A DNA stretch of 64,000 bases from Oscillospiraceae bacterium (GTDB lineage: Bacteria > Bacillota > Clostridia > Oscillospirales > SIG627). The stretch is from assembly GCA_015063985.1 (NCBI GenBank), contig SVTC01000006.1:1-64000 (forward strand), in the 5' to 3' direction. The position numbers were made by a program, and so were the translations under genes. Positions 48,672 through 58,063 of the stretch are shown here, piece after piece. The first letter of the stretch is position 1. The number at the start of each line of letters is the position of its first letter. The notes under the pieces were generated by a model. That model was given only the letters and a program-made list of their open reading frames with translations, searched no databases and was not told the origin of the DNA.

Positions 48672-50606
48672 TTATATAAGCTCGATGACCTGATAGCACT
48701 TAAACTTATCCAAAGTGAAATTGATCCTTGAAGCTTCGTCAACAGTAAATTCCAGCTCTTTATTCTCGGGACGGGCAATAATCTTTGTGATCTTTCTGCC
48801 CACATCTATGCTGACGTTGATATCGGCAAGAGTAACGATGTCCTCGATCACCTCAACACCGTCACCGCGCTTGACGGTGTTGGCATAAAGCAGATGGAGG
48901 AAAAGACTTTCACCCTTCTTGTAAAGGACCGCTTTACCGGACGAAGGAAGATTCGTCTTAATGATCTTTTTGCCATCAAGAAGCTTTTCCACAAGGGGAA
49001 GGAACAACTGCTTGGGATTCAGTGAGCCGTATATCGCATACTCACGGAAGAGGTCGGCACAAACGTAGATACCATCCTTGCCTTCGGTTATAGCACAGCT
49101 CTTTTTCTTGTAATCACAAGGGGTAACGGAGTGAGAACAGAAGTTCACTGTCTCCCTGACAAAATAAGGCGAAAGCTTATGAGCAAGGCAAGCTCCGCCA
49201 ACCGCCAGAGTGACGTTCATCTGAATACCCTCTTTTATAAGAAGCGCCATGCCGTCTGCGGCATCAAGCTTGTAATCAGCCTGCAGATATGCGGGTATCT
49301 GAGTATCCTCCCCTATGATCTCGCATCCGAGATCAAAGGCGCACTGACCGTCAAGCAAGGGAGCCTTTGCCATTGCGATCATCTTACCGCCGTTTTTTGC
49401 ATACTCCCTTAGCCTTGCGGCACAATCTCTGTCAAGAGGAGTTTCGGAGTCGGCAAGAATGATCAAGGGATATTTATTTGATATCTCTTCAACGGAAATC
49501 ACGTCAAAAAGATATTTTGCCTCAAAAAGCATTCTGCAAAGTCCCGTCTTCATTGTATCGGTGCCTTTACGGGTATTTCTCGAAAGAACAGCGAGCTCGG
49601 GAACAAAATCTCCGCCTCTGTAAGGCTCGTATTTTTCCATAAAGCTTACCGCATTACCGACGTTCTCGTAGGTATATGCATCTACCTTGCCCGAAGGATG
49701 GAGCTGATCGCCAACGCAAAGTCCCGCATCAAAGGCAACGCACTGGGCACCCTCGTACAAAAGAGCATCCTTGTACTTATATCCGCCGAATTCACCCCAG
49801 GACTTGTGGAACTTTCCGGTCATTCCTATGCAGTTCTTGCCCAACCTTCTTGCATAGCTGATAGCGGCGGGGAAATAGTCGTAACCCCATCCTCCCGTAG
49901 GAAGTGCCTCCAGCTCCAGCTGATCGTTGACCTCAACGTAATCCATATTTCCGGTAGGAACAGCGCCTGCATTAAAGAAGGTCATAACGTCGGGCTTTAT
50001 CTTTTTTGCCGCCTCTGTGACGGCATCGGTCATCTTCCTGTAGGTGATCCTTGCCTGCTTTTTCAGATCCTCGGGATCCTTCCAATCAAGCCCCGCCTTT
50101 TCCATGCTTTCGCGGCACCAACGGCAAGCACAGGGAGTCTCCCCTATAATATCCAAAAAGATACCGTCGGGCATATATCTTTCGACTACCTCTTCCGTCT
50201 GTGCAACAAGCAGATCCAGATAAGGAGTGTTAAAGCAAAGTCTGTGGAACTTGGGCTGAAGCATATTCTGAGGAGTACCGTCGGGCTTAACAAGAAGCCA
50301 CTGGGGGTTCTCTCTTGCGGAATACTCGTCAAAGCCTGCGGATATATATATTTTTGAGCTGACTCCCGCCTCCTTACAAGCCTCGACCTGCAGATCAAGC
50401 AAAGGCTTTTTCAGGTAAGGATGGGTAAAAAACTTTTCAGACTCATAGTAAAAGCATCCGTGATGACACTTTGCAAAGATCGATATAGAATCCAAGCGCG
50501 CGGTCTTTAATGCCGCAATAAACTCTTCCTTGTCAAATTCTCCTCCGATATCCTTTATCTTTTCACTGGTATGAAAATCAAGGTGTACACAATGCAGATC
50601 TTTCAT
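48672..50606 (-). CDS. GHL6-like glycosidase with beta-galactosidase trimerization-type domain
   Basis: The 644-residue protein starts at ATG 50606 after GGAGGATAAA. The N-terminal TIM-barrel half (1-360) resembles 'hypothetical glycosyl hydrolase 6' and GH42-like enzymes: DSISIFAKCHHGCFYY, GIFLDIIGETPCACRWC with its cysteine trio, and FKSWGEFGGYK-type segments. The middle shows the LIILADSETPLDRDCAARLREY trimerization-like flavodoxin fold. The C-terminus is beta-rich. No signal peptide is seen. It lies beside the Gfo/Idh genes at 50781, divergently, suggesting intracellular glycoside breakdown. Substrate unknown. Confidence 0.8.
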   Translation of the reverse strand: MKDLHCVHLDFHTSEKIKDIGGEFDKEEFIAALKTARLDSISIFAKCHHGCFYYESEKFFTHPYLKKPLLDLQVEACKEAGVSSKIYISAGFDEYSARENPQWLLVKPDGTPQNMLQPKFHRLCFNTPYLDLLVAQTEEVVERYMPDGIFLDIIGETPCACRWCRESMEKAGLDWKDPEDLKKQARITYRKMTDAVTEAAKKIKPDVMTFFNAGAVPTGNMDYVEVNDQLELEALPTGGWGYDYFPAAISYARRLGKNCIGMTGKFHKSWGEFGGYKYKDALLYEGAQCVAFDAGLCVGDQLHPSGKVDAYTYENVGNAVSFMEKYEPYRGGDFVPELAVLSRNTRKGTDTMKTGLCRMLFEAKYLFDVISVEEISNKYPLIILADSETPLDRDCAARLREYAKNGGKMIAMAKAPLLDGQCAFDLGCEIIGEDTQIPAYLQADYKLDAADGMALLIKEGIQMNVTLAVGGACLAHKLSPYFVRETVNFCSHSVTPCDYKKKSCAITEGKDGIYVCADLFREYAIYGSLNPKQLFLPLVEKLLDGKKIIKTNLPSSGKAVLYKKGESLFLHLLYANTVKRGDGVEVIEDIVTLADINVSIDVGRKITKIIARPENKELEFTVDEASRINFTLDKFKCYQVIELI

Positions 50607-50780
50607 TTTTATCCTCCGAATCACACTGCTTAATTTTTTTAATTCTACCACAGCCCTTCGGAAATTGTCAACAGAAATAAAAAAATAAGCAAAAAATTGA
50701 TATTTTTGAGCATAGAATTTATAGATAAAAAGGCAAATAATTGGTATTATAATATTAATCTTATAATGGAGGATAAAATC

Positions 50781-51866
50781 ATGTCAAGAAAAGTAAAAGT
50801 AGGAATTATAGGTTGCGGCGGTATCGCTAACGGTAAGCATATGCCCAGCCTTTCCAAGATCGCAGAGGTTGAAATGGTAGCATTCTGCGACATTAAGATC
50901 GAAAAAGCAAAAAAAGCCGCCGCTGAATACGGCACTCCCGATGCAAAGGTGTACGAGGATTACAAGGAGCTTCTCAAGGATGAGAGCATAGAGGTAGTTC
51001 ACGTTCTCACTCCCAACAGAGAGCACGCTGACATCACCGTTGATGCTCTTTATGCAGGCAAGCACGTTATGTGCGAAAAGCCCATGGCAAAGACCGCAGC
51101 AGATGCTTTGAGAATGGTAGAAGCAGCAGAAAAGACCGGCAAAAAGCTCACTATAGGCTATCAGCACAGACATAAGGCACAGAGCAGATATGCCAAGGAC
51201 GTTATCGACCACGGCGATCTGGGCGAGATCTACTATGCAAACTGCCTTGCTATCCGTCGCAGAGGCACTCCCAACTGGGGTGTATTTCTGGACGAGGAGG
51301 CTCAGGGCGGCGGTCCTATCATCGATATCGCCACACACAGCCTTGACCTTACTCTCTACCTTATGAACAACTACGAGCCCAGATTGGTAATGGGCAAGAC
51401 CCACAAAAAGATGGAGCACCCCGAAGCCGCTAACCCCTGGGGCGACAACGGTGTAAGCACCACCACCCTCGAGGAGGCTGCTTGTGCATACATCGAAATG
51501 AAGAACGGCGCAACCATTATGCTTGAGACCAGCTGGGCACTTAACACCGCAGAGCCCGTAGCCGAGGGAAGCTGCGTTCTGTGCGGCTCCAAGGCAGGTC
51601 TTCAGATAAAGAACGACAACCTTGTCATCAACAAGGTCGAGTACGACCGTCAGGTAAAGACAGAGGTCAACACCAAGAGCGGCGGAGTTGCCTTCTACAG
51701 CGGCGCTTCCGATAAGCCCGCAGAGGTGGAGGCAAGAGCTTGGATCAACAGCATCATCAATGACACCGAGCCCGTTGTTAAGCCCCGTCAGGCATACGTT
51801 GTAAGCCAGATCCTTGAGGCCATCTACACCTCCTCCAAGACCGGAATGCCGGTGATCTTTGAATGA
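50781..51866 (+). CDS. Gfo/Idh/MocA family oxidoreductase
   Basis: The 361-residue protein starts at ATG 50781 after GGAGG. It has a Rossmann fold (VKVGIIGCGGIANGKHMP) and the cofactor/catalytic lysine in CEKPMAKT. The substrate-site motif is IDIATHSLDLTLYLM. It is divergent from the GHL6-like gene and overlaps the next oxidoreductase by 4 bases, so the two are translationally coupled. A keto-glycoside or inositol-like substrate is inferred, not shown. Confidence 0.92.
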   Translation: MSRKVKVGIIGCGGIANGKHMPSLSKIAEVEMVAFCDIKIEKAKKAAAEYGTPDAKVYEDYKELLKDESIEVVHVLTPNREHADITVDALYAGKHVMCEKPMAKTAADALRMVEAAEKTGKKLTIGYQHRHKAQSRYAKDVIDHGDLGEIYYANCLAIRRRGTPNWGVFLDEEAQGGGPIIDIATHSLDLTLYLMNNYEPRLVMGKTHKKMEHPEAANPWGDNGVSTTTLEEAACAYIEMKNGATIMLETSWALNTAEPVAEGSCVLCGSKAGLQIKNDNLVINKVEYDRQVKTEVNTKSGGVAFYSGASDKPAEVEARAWINSIINDTEPVVKPRQAYVVSQILEAIYTSSKTGMPVIFE

Positions 51867-52798
51867 AAACGGCAATTTGCGGAGTCTGGCACGTTCATGC
51901 CGACGAATACGTCCAGCACGCTTTAAATCACACCGAGGTCGTCGGCGTATGGGACAGCGATCCCCAAAAGCTTGAAAAGTTCTGCCTTAAGCACTCTCTC
52001 AAGGCCTTTTCATCCCTTGACGAGCTTCTTAAAAGCAATGCGGATTCCGTTATCGTATGCTCCGCCTCCAACGAGCACTGCGAGCATATGATAAAGCTTG
52101 CAGAAGCAAAGAAGGACATCTTCACGGAAAAGGTGCTTTGTCTTAATTCAGAGGATTGTCTCAAGGTAAAAAAAGCAGTTGAGGATAACGGTGTTAAATT
52201 CGTTATCAGCCTTTTCCAGAAATTCGTAGGCAAGATAATGACCGTTAAAGATGTCGTTGATTCCGGCGAGCTGGGAAGGATCAACTTTGTACGCTTCACC
52301 AACTGCCACAACGGAAGCATCGGTAATTGGCTCCCCGACCACTTCTACGACCGAGAGGAATGCGGCGGCGGGGCTATGATAGATCTGGGAGCCCACGGAA
52401 TGTACCTTATAGACTGGATCCTCGGAAAGCTTCCGGTTAAGTACTCCTCTGCCTTTACGGTTTTTGATTCCAATCCAAAAAACGCCGACAAGGTCGAAGA
52501 CAACGCTATCACGGTAATGACCTTTGACGACGGGTGTATCGCCGTGAACGAAACCGGATTTGTAACCTCCTCCAGACCCATTTGCCTCGAGGTATTCGGA
52601 GATAAGGGCTCTGTGATCCTGAGCGCAAATACGGTAACAAAGCGCATAGGCAAGGAAAGCACCGAGCTTGAGCTCAAGGAAAATCTTCCCCGCCCCATCG
52701 AGCAATTCGTAACCGGAAAGACTCCCGAGGGTTGCGGAATAGAAGAAGCGATCAGATTAACAAAAATGATGGAAGGGGCATATTCCAACATTATTTAG
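51863..52798 (+). CDS. Gfo/Idh/MocA family oxidoreductase
   Basis: The 311-residue protein starts within ATGA overlapping the previous stop. The usual GxGxxG is weak at the start (AICGVWHVHADEYV), the catalytic lysine is in FTEKVLC where EKP is usual (EKV), and the His motif is MIDLGAHGMYLIDWILG. It is shorter than the typical family size of ~340-380. A solute-binding lipoprotein gene follows 31 bases later and is probably co-transcribed. Confidence 0.88.
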   Translation: MKTAICGVWHVHADEYVQHALNHTEVVGVWDSDPQKLEKFCLKHSLKAFSSLDELLKSNADSVIVCSASNEHCEHMIKLAEAKKDIFTEKVLCLNSEDCLKVKKAVEDNGVKFVISLFQKFVGKIMTVKDVVDSGELGRINFVRFTNCHNGSIGNWLPDHFYDREECGGGAMIDLGAHGMYLIDWILGKLPVKYSSAFTVFDSNPKNADKVEDNAITVMTFDDGCIAVNETGFVTSSRPICLEVFGDKGSVILSANTVTKRIGKESTELELKENLPRPIEQFVTGKTPEGCGIEEAIRLTKMMEGAYSNII

Positions 52799-52829
52799 TA
52801 AAACACACAATAAAAAAAGGAGAAAAGAA

Positions 52830-54395
52830 ATGAAAAAACTGCTAACCCTTATGCTGGTTCTTTCTATGGTTCTCGTTTTATTTGCCGCATGCGGCGGTGA
52901 GCCTGCAAAGACTCAGCAACAAAAGACCGAAGCATCAACTCAGACCGAAACGAAAGGGCAAGATCCCGACAAGGATGAGTGGGGCAGAGATAAGGTCGAC
53001 TCCTCCCTTCCCACCGATCTTAACTTCAATGGCGAAACAGTTAATATCTACGTTGGAGACTATCACAAATCCGATCTTTTCACCGATGCTCTTAACGACG
53101 ACATCATAAACGATGCCGTATACAACAGAAATATCAAGGTAGAAGAGGAGCTTGGCGTTGAGCTCAACTGGATACTCTTTGAGGGCAACCCCAGCGATAC
53201 CGCGTTTGCATCATCCATAGACACAGCGGTATTCAACGATACCGGCGACTACGATATCGCTATGGGCTACGGATACTTCCTCCCCAGCGTTATTCAGTTG
53301 ATGACCTACAGCAATCTGTACGAAATTCCTTATCTGGATTTCGAAAAGCCCTGGTGGAACCAGATCTACGTCGAACAGGCAACCCTTAGCGATCAGATGT
53401 ACACCTGCGTCGGAGATCTTTCCCTGGCATCCACCTACAACGCAGGCTGTATCTTCTTCAATAAGCGCCTTGCCGACGAGCACTACGGTGACATCGGCGG
53501 TGCAGACGGCATCTACAAGCTGGTAATGGACGGCGAATGGACTATAGATAAATTCACCGAGCTTGTAAAAGACAAATGGATAGACTCCGACGGCGACGGT
53601 CAAAAGAGCGAGGGCGACTTCATTGCCTTTGGAAGCATCTGGAGCGGTCCTATTCCCTGCGATTCATTCCAGTACGGTATGGATGCTCCCATCACAAGAG
53701 ACGATGAAAACGGTATTCCTTACCTCACCTACAATACCGAAAAAACCGTTAACGCTCTCAACAAGCTTTATACTCTCGCCTACGAATGCGACGGTGTTCT
53801 CTCCAACCAGTCGTATTACAACAACGGTACAGCCCGTGAAATGTTCCAGAATAAGTTCATAAATGCAAATATGATCTTCTACGCATATACTCTCTCCTTT
53901 GCGAACCAGCTGGGAGACATGAAGGACGATTACGGTCTGCTTCCAATGCCCAAATTCGATACAAAGCAGGATAAGTACTACACCTCTCAGTCCGACACCT
54001 ACACCGCCTTTGCGATCCCCGCAGGTATTGAGAACCATATGTGCAGCGACGGCACCACCTCAAGAGATTATCTTGCAGGTGCAGTTCTTGAAAAGCTCAA
54101 CGAGGAAAGCTACAGAACAGTTGCACCCAACTACTTTGAGGTAGTTATGAAGTATCGTTACATCCGTTCCGAAAACAGCGAAGACTACGATCTGAAGGTA
54201 TATGATTTAATCCTTGAAGGAAATAACTTCAACTTCGGTCTTATCTATTCCAACCTCTACGGAAACGTGTCCTTCAAGTTCCGCCATATGATCGGCAAGG
54301 ATGCCTCTAACGACTTTGCTTCCATGTGGAGCAGCATTGAATCAGACGTTACGTCAAAATTCGAGGATACCATCTCCTTCTTCACAGATTTCTAA
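52830..54395 (+). CDS. ABC transporter solute-binding lipoprotein, paralog 1
   Basis: The 521-residue protein has a lipoprotein signal peptide with lipobox LFAAC (C21 lipidated), so it is anchored outside the cytoplasmic membrane. The body looks like a family 1 extracellular sugar-binding protein: ETVNIYVGDY, YDIAMGYGYFLPSV, PWWNQIYVEQAT and the SFYRTVAPN-like C-terminal region. Residues 252-263 read DSDGDGQKSEGD, an EF-hand-type calcium loop as in some sugar-binding proteins. No permease or ATPase gene is adjacent. A sugar ligand is inferred. Confidence 0.88.
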   Translation: MKKLLTLMLVLSMVLVLFAACGGEPAKTQQQKTEASTQTETKGQDPDKDEWGRDKVDSSLPTDLNFNGETVNIYVGDYHKSDLFTDALNDDIINDAVYNRNIKVEEELGVELNWILFEGNPSDTAFASSIDTAVFNDTGDYDIAMGYGYFLPSVIQLMTYSNLYEIPYLDFEKPWWNQIYVEQATLSDQMYTCVGDLSLASTYNAGCIFFNKRLADEHYGDIGGADGIYKLVMDGEWTIDKFTELVKDKWIDSDGDGQKSEGDFIAFGSIWSGPIPCDSFQYGMDAPITRDDENGIPYLTYNTEKTVNALNKLYTLAYECDGVLSNQSYYNNGTAREMFQNKFINANMIFYAYTLSFANQLGDMKDDYGLLPMPKFDTKQDKYYTSQSDTYTAFAIPAGIENHMCSDGTTSRDYLAGAVLEKLNEESYRTVAPNYFEVVMKYRYIRSENSEDYDLKVYDLILEGNNFNFGLIYSNLYGNVSFKFRHMIGKDASNDFASMWSSIESDVTSKFEDTISFFTDF

Positions 54396-54404
54396 ACCCA
54401 AGCA

Positions 54405-54435
54405 CGGATGCGGCATTGCCGCATCCGTTTTTTTT
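54405..54435 (+). terminator. Terminator after solute-binding paralog 1
   Basis: A 10-bp stem CGGATGCGGC/GCCGCATCCG, followed by eight T residues. A near copy follows paralog 2. Confidence 0.92.
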
Positions 54436-54463
54436 CCTAAAGCGAGGGGTAAGGCAGCTTATA

Positions 54464-54492
54464 TTGACAAAGTATGTAGTATATGATATAAT
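54464..54492 (+). promoter_or_regulatory. Promoter of solute-binding paralog 2
   Basis: Perfect TTGACA (54464-54469), 17-base spacer and TATAAT (54487-54492) with an extended TGA. Confidence 0.9.
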
Positions 54493-54537
54493 AACCTTAA
54501 AGGAGCAAAAGCTCTTTCAAGAAAAGGAGATGAAACA

Positions 54538-56270
54538 ATGAAAAAAATCTTTACGCTTATGCTGGTTCTTTCCATGGTTCTCATTTTCTTTGCCGCTTGC
54601 GGCACTGAGCCAAATAAGAATCAGACGTCCGCTCAGCCCAACAGTGAAAATGATCCTCACCCCTCCACAGAGGATAGTATGATGGGCGTAATCAACACGA
54701 CCGAGGAAGAAACAAAAACGCAAGAGCAGACACAAACCGGCGAATCAGGCGGCTTTTCCGGTGACTGCACTTTCGGTCCTACAATTATCCCATCCGCACT
54801 TCCCGAGGATCTCAATTTCAAGGGAGAAACGGTCAACATCTTAGTTGCCAACAGCCAAACCCAAACCCTCTTTACAGACGATCTTAATTTCGATATCATA
54901 AACGATGCGGTTTACTCTAGAAACATCAAGGTTGAAGAGGATCTGGGTGTGGATCTCAACTGGATCGTATATGAGAGCGACGGAGCTTCCCAAGCCTTTG
55001 CCAACCACATTAACGAAATTCAATTTAACGGCACCGGCGAATATGATATTTGCATTTCAAATTCCTATTACCTCCCCTCGGTTATGCCTTTAATGACCTA
55101 TACCAATCTCTACAACATCCCCTATCTTGATTTTTCAAAGCCCTGGTGAACCAGAACTACATCCAAAACGCCACCTTGGACGGACAGCTTTACACCGCTG
55201 TCGGAGATCTCTCCCTTTATTCCAAAGCAAGTGCAGGCTGTATTTTCTTTAACATCGAGCTTGCCGACGAGCATTATGCTTCCCTTGGCGGCGCGGAAGG
55301 AATTTATCAGCTGGTTAAAGACGGAAAGTGGACTATCGACAAATTCACCGAGATAGTTAAAGACAAATGGATAGACTACGACGGAGACGACAAAAGAAGC
55401 ACAGGTGACCTCTATGGCTTTGGTTCATCCTGGGACTCTTCCCTTGTCTGCAACGCTTTCCAATTTGGAATGGACGTGAGCATCACCCAAAAGGATGAAA
55501 ACAAAATCCCCCGCCTTAGCTACAACAACGCTAAAAACCTTGAAGCTTTTAAAAAGCTCTATACTCTTGCTCATGATTGTGAAGGAGTGTATACCAACGC
55601 CCAATATTACAACGATAACAGCTATTTTACCAACGCCTTTATAAATTCCAAAATGATCTTCCATTGCGGCCCCCTGACAGAATCAGAAAAATTCAAGAAT
55701 GAAATGAAAGACGAATACGGCATTCTCCCCATGCCAAAATTCGACGAAGCTCAGGAAGGCTATTACACCACCGCAGACAGTTCCTACTTGGCGTTCGTTA
55801 TCCTTGAGGGTATCGAGCAATTCCGTTGCTTCAACAGCGACTTCACAAGAGATTATCTTGCAGGTGCTGTTCTTGAAAAGCTCAACGAAGAAAGCTATAA
55901 GCATGTCAGACCCAACCTTTGCGAAGTGGTTTTAAAATACCGTTGGTTGCAATCCGATAGAGCAGAAGATCATGATCTGGCGAACTTGGATCTTATCATC
56001 GACGGCTGCAGATTCGATTTTGGCTACATATATTCCAACTTGTGTGGTAATATCTCCATTAACATCAGCAAGATGATCAGAAAAGATGCCAATAATGATT
56101 TCGAGGCTACCTGGAGCAATATCCCCCTAAGCGTTGAAAGTAAATTCAATCAGCTTATCAGCTTCTTCAACCAAAGATCCGGCAACGCTTCCCAAGCTTC
56201 TTGGAATGACTCTGACCAAAGCTATGAAAGGCGCTTCTATGAGGTTGTCGACTACTACCTCGAAAGATAA
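54538..56270 (+). pseudogene. Solute-binding lipoprotein paralog 2, broken by a one-base frameshift
   Basis: The reading frame starts at ATG 54538 with a lipoprotein signal (FFAAC lipobox) and matches paralogs 1 and 3. At about 55142-55151 the paralogs read CCCTGGTGGAACCAG but this copy reads CCCTGGTGAACCAG, one G short, giving an early TGA after 203 residues. The other frame then continues with full homology (NQNYIQNATLDGQLYTAVGD) to 56270. The frameshift is the only visible defect: promoter, ribosome site, EF-hand-like loop (DYDGDDKRSTGD) and terminator are intact. It could be a recent mutation, a phase-variable change or a sequencing error. Confidence 0.85.
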
Positions 56271-56279
56271 TACACACAG

Positions 56280-56307
56280 CGGATGCGGTTTTACCGCATC
56301 CGTTTTC
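56280..56307 (+). terminator. Terminator after solute-binding paralog 2
   Basis: A 9-bp stem CGGATGCGG/CCGCATCCG (56280-56288, 56294-56302), then TTTTCATTT; almost the same stem as after paralog 1. Confidence 0.85.
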
Positions 56308-56330
56308 ATTTAATAATAATGCAAAAGCTC

Positions 56331-56359
56331 TTGATTATTCTCCTCAAATGTGTTAAACT
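56331..56359 (+). promoter_or_regulatory. Promoter of solute-binding paralog 3
   Basis: TTGATT (56331-56336), 17-base spacer and TAAACT (56354-56359) with an extended TGT. Confidence 0.7.
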
Positions 56360-56400
56360 AAAGGCAGTAATATTTCTTTAATCTAAAAAAGGAGAAAATA

Positions 56401-57969
56401 ATGAAGAAACTGCTTACTCTTATGCTGGTTCTTTCGATGGTTCTCGTTCTCTTTGCTGCTTGCGGCGGAGAGCCTGCAAAAACCCAACAAGCAACCGGCA
56501 ACAAGCAAACCCAAAGCCAAACCGGCACAAAGCAGGATCCCAACAAGGATGAATGGGGCAGAGACAAGGTCGATTCCTCCCTTCCCGCAGACCTTAATTT
56601 CGGCGGCGAGACCATCAACATCTACACCTGCCAAAGTCAGTTAGGCGACCTCTTCACCGAAGAACTCAACGACGACATCATCAACGATGCTGTTTACAAC
56701 AGAAACATCAAGGTAGAGGAAGATCTTGGCGTCAAACTCAACTGGATCATTTTCGAAGGCGCATCCGGATCCACCGACTTTGCAAACTCTGTCGATGCAA
56801 TGGTCTTTAACGATACAGGCGACTACGATATCGCTATGGGCTACGGCTACTTTCTCCCCAGTGTTATCATAGTAAACACCTACACAAACCTTTACGATAT
56901 TCCCTACCTCGATTTTGAAAAGCCCTGGTGGAACCAGATCTACGTCGAGCAAGCGACCCTTAACGGTCAGATGTACACCTGCGTAGGAGATCTTTCCCTG
57001 GCTTCCACCTCTGCAGCGGGATGCATCTTCTTTAACAAGCGTCTTGCAGACGAGCATTATGCCGACATCGGCGGTGCTGAGGGTATCTACAAGCTGGTTA
57101 TGGACGGTGAATGGACCATAGACAAATTCACCGAGCTTGTAAAGGATAAGTGGATAGACTCCGATGGCGACGGTCAGAAGAGTGAAGGAGACTTCTTCGG
57201 CTTCGGCAGCTGGTTCTCCGGACCCATTCCCTGCGATGCATTCCAGTACGGTATGGATGCTCCCATCACAAGAGACGATGAAAACGGAATCCCCTACCTC
57301 ACCTATAACACCGAGAGAACCGTTAACGCTCTCAACAAGCTCTATACCCTCGCTTACGAGTGCGACGGCGTTCTCGCAGACAAGAGCTATTACGGCAACG
57401 GCGAAAAGAACAGCATGATGTTCTCCAAGTTCATCAACGGAAGCATGATATTCTTGGCTGATACTCTCAGTGTTGCAAATAGCTTCAGAGATATGAAGGA
57501 TGACTACGGTCTGCTCCCCATGCCCAAGTATGACACAAAGCAGGATAAGTACTACACCTCTCAGCATGACTACTACAAGGCATTTGCAATTCCCGCGGGA
57601 ATCGAGCGCCATATGTGCAGTGACGGCACCACCACAAGAGACTATCTTGCAGGCGCTGTTCTTGAAAAGCTCAATGAGGAAAGCTACAGAACCGTTGCTC
57701 CCAACTACTTCGAGGTAGTTATGAAGTATCGCTACATCCGTTCCGAGGACAGCGAGGATTATGATCTGAAGGTCTACGATATGATCCTTGAAGGTAACAA
57801 CTTCAACTTCGGTCTGATCTATTCAAACCTCTACGGAAACGTATCCTTCAAGTTCCGTCATATGATAGGAAGAGATGCTTCCAACGATTTTGCTTCTATG
57901 TGGAGCAGTATTGAGACTGACGTAACCAGCAAGTTTGCTGACGTTATTTCATATTTCACAGAGGAATAA
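56401..57969 (+). CDS. ABC transporter solute-binding lipoprotein, paralog 3
   Basis: The 522-residue lipoprotein has the LFAAC lipobox (C21) and high identity to paralog 1 through the whole length. It carries the same EF-hand-type loop (DSDGDGQKSEGD). Differences cluster in the N-terminal linker after Cys and in a few binding-lobe loops, for example near residues 150-160 and 345-370, suggesting different ligands. Own promoter and terminator make it an independent unit. No transporter membrane genes are nearby. Confidence 0.88.
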   Translation: MKKLLTLMLVLSMVLVLFAACGGEPAKTQQATGNKQTQSQTGTKQDPNKDEWGRDKVDSSLPADLNFGGETINIYTCQSQLGDLFTEELNDDIINDAVYNRNIKVEEDLGVKLNWIIFEGASGSTDFANSVDAMVFNDTGDYDIAMGYGYFLPSVIIVNTYTNLYDIPYLDFEKPWWNQIYVEQATLNGQMYTCVGDLSLASTSAAGCIFFNKRLADEHYADIGGAEGIYKLVMDGEWTIDKFTELVKDKWIDSDGDGQKSEGDFFGFGSWFSGPIPCDAFQYGMDAPITRDDENGIPYLTYNTERTVNALNKLYTLAYECDGVLADKSYYGNGEKNSMMFSKFINGSMIFLADTLSVANSFRDMKDDYGLLPMPKYDTKQDKYYTSQHDYYKAFAIPAGIERHMCSDGTTTRDYLAGAVLEKLNEESYRTVAPNYFEVVMKYRYIRSEDSEDYDLKVYDMILEGNNFNFGLIYSNLYGNVSFKFRHMIGRDASNDFASMWSSIETDVTSKFADVISYFTEE

Positions 57970-57983
57970 TACCTTTTAATTTT

Positions 57984-58010
57984 GAGGAGAGCTTAACACT
58001 CTCCTCTTTT
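57984..58010 (+). terminator. Terminator after solute-binding paralog 3
   Basis: Stem GAGGAGAG/CTCTCCTC (57984-57991, 57999-58006), followed by TTTTTT. Confidence 0.88.
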
Positions 58011-58021
58011 TTGCATAAAAA

Positions 58022-58057
58022 AAGATACTCAATCTCCCTAAGGAAATTGAGTATCTT
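58022..58057 (-). terminator. Terminator of the second ceramidase-fold gene
   Basis: A 12-bp stem AAGATACTCAAT/ATTGAGTATCTT, followed on minus by a T run. Confidence 0.88.
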
Positions 58058-58063
58058 AGTTTT

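Noticed and set aside
50784-51875. A 363-codon minus-strand frame opposite the Gfo/Idh gene
   Set aside because: The + strand frame has family motifs, a ribosome site and coupling to the next gene; this one has none.
55146-56270. A separate gene starting at GTG 55146
   Set aside because: It has no signal peptide or ribosome site and matches the C-terminal two-thirds of the paralogs, so it is the rest of the frameshifted gene.
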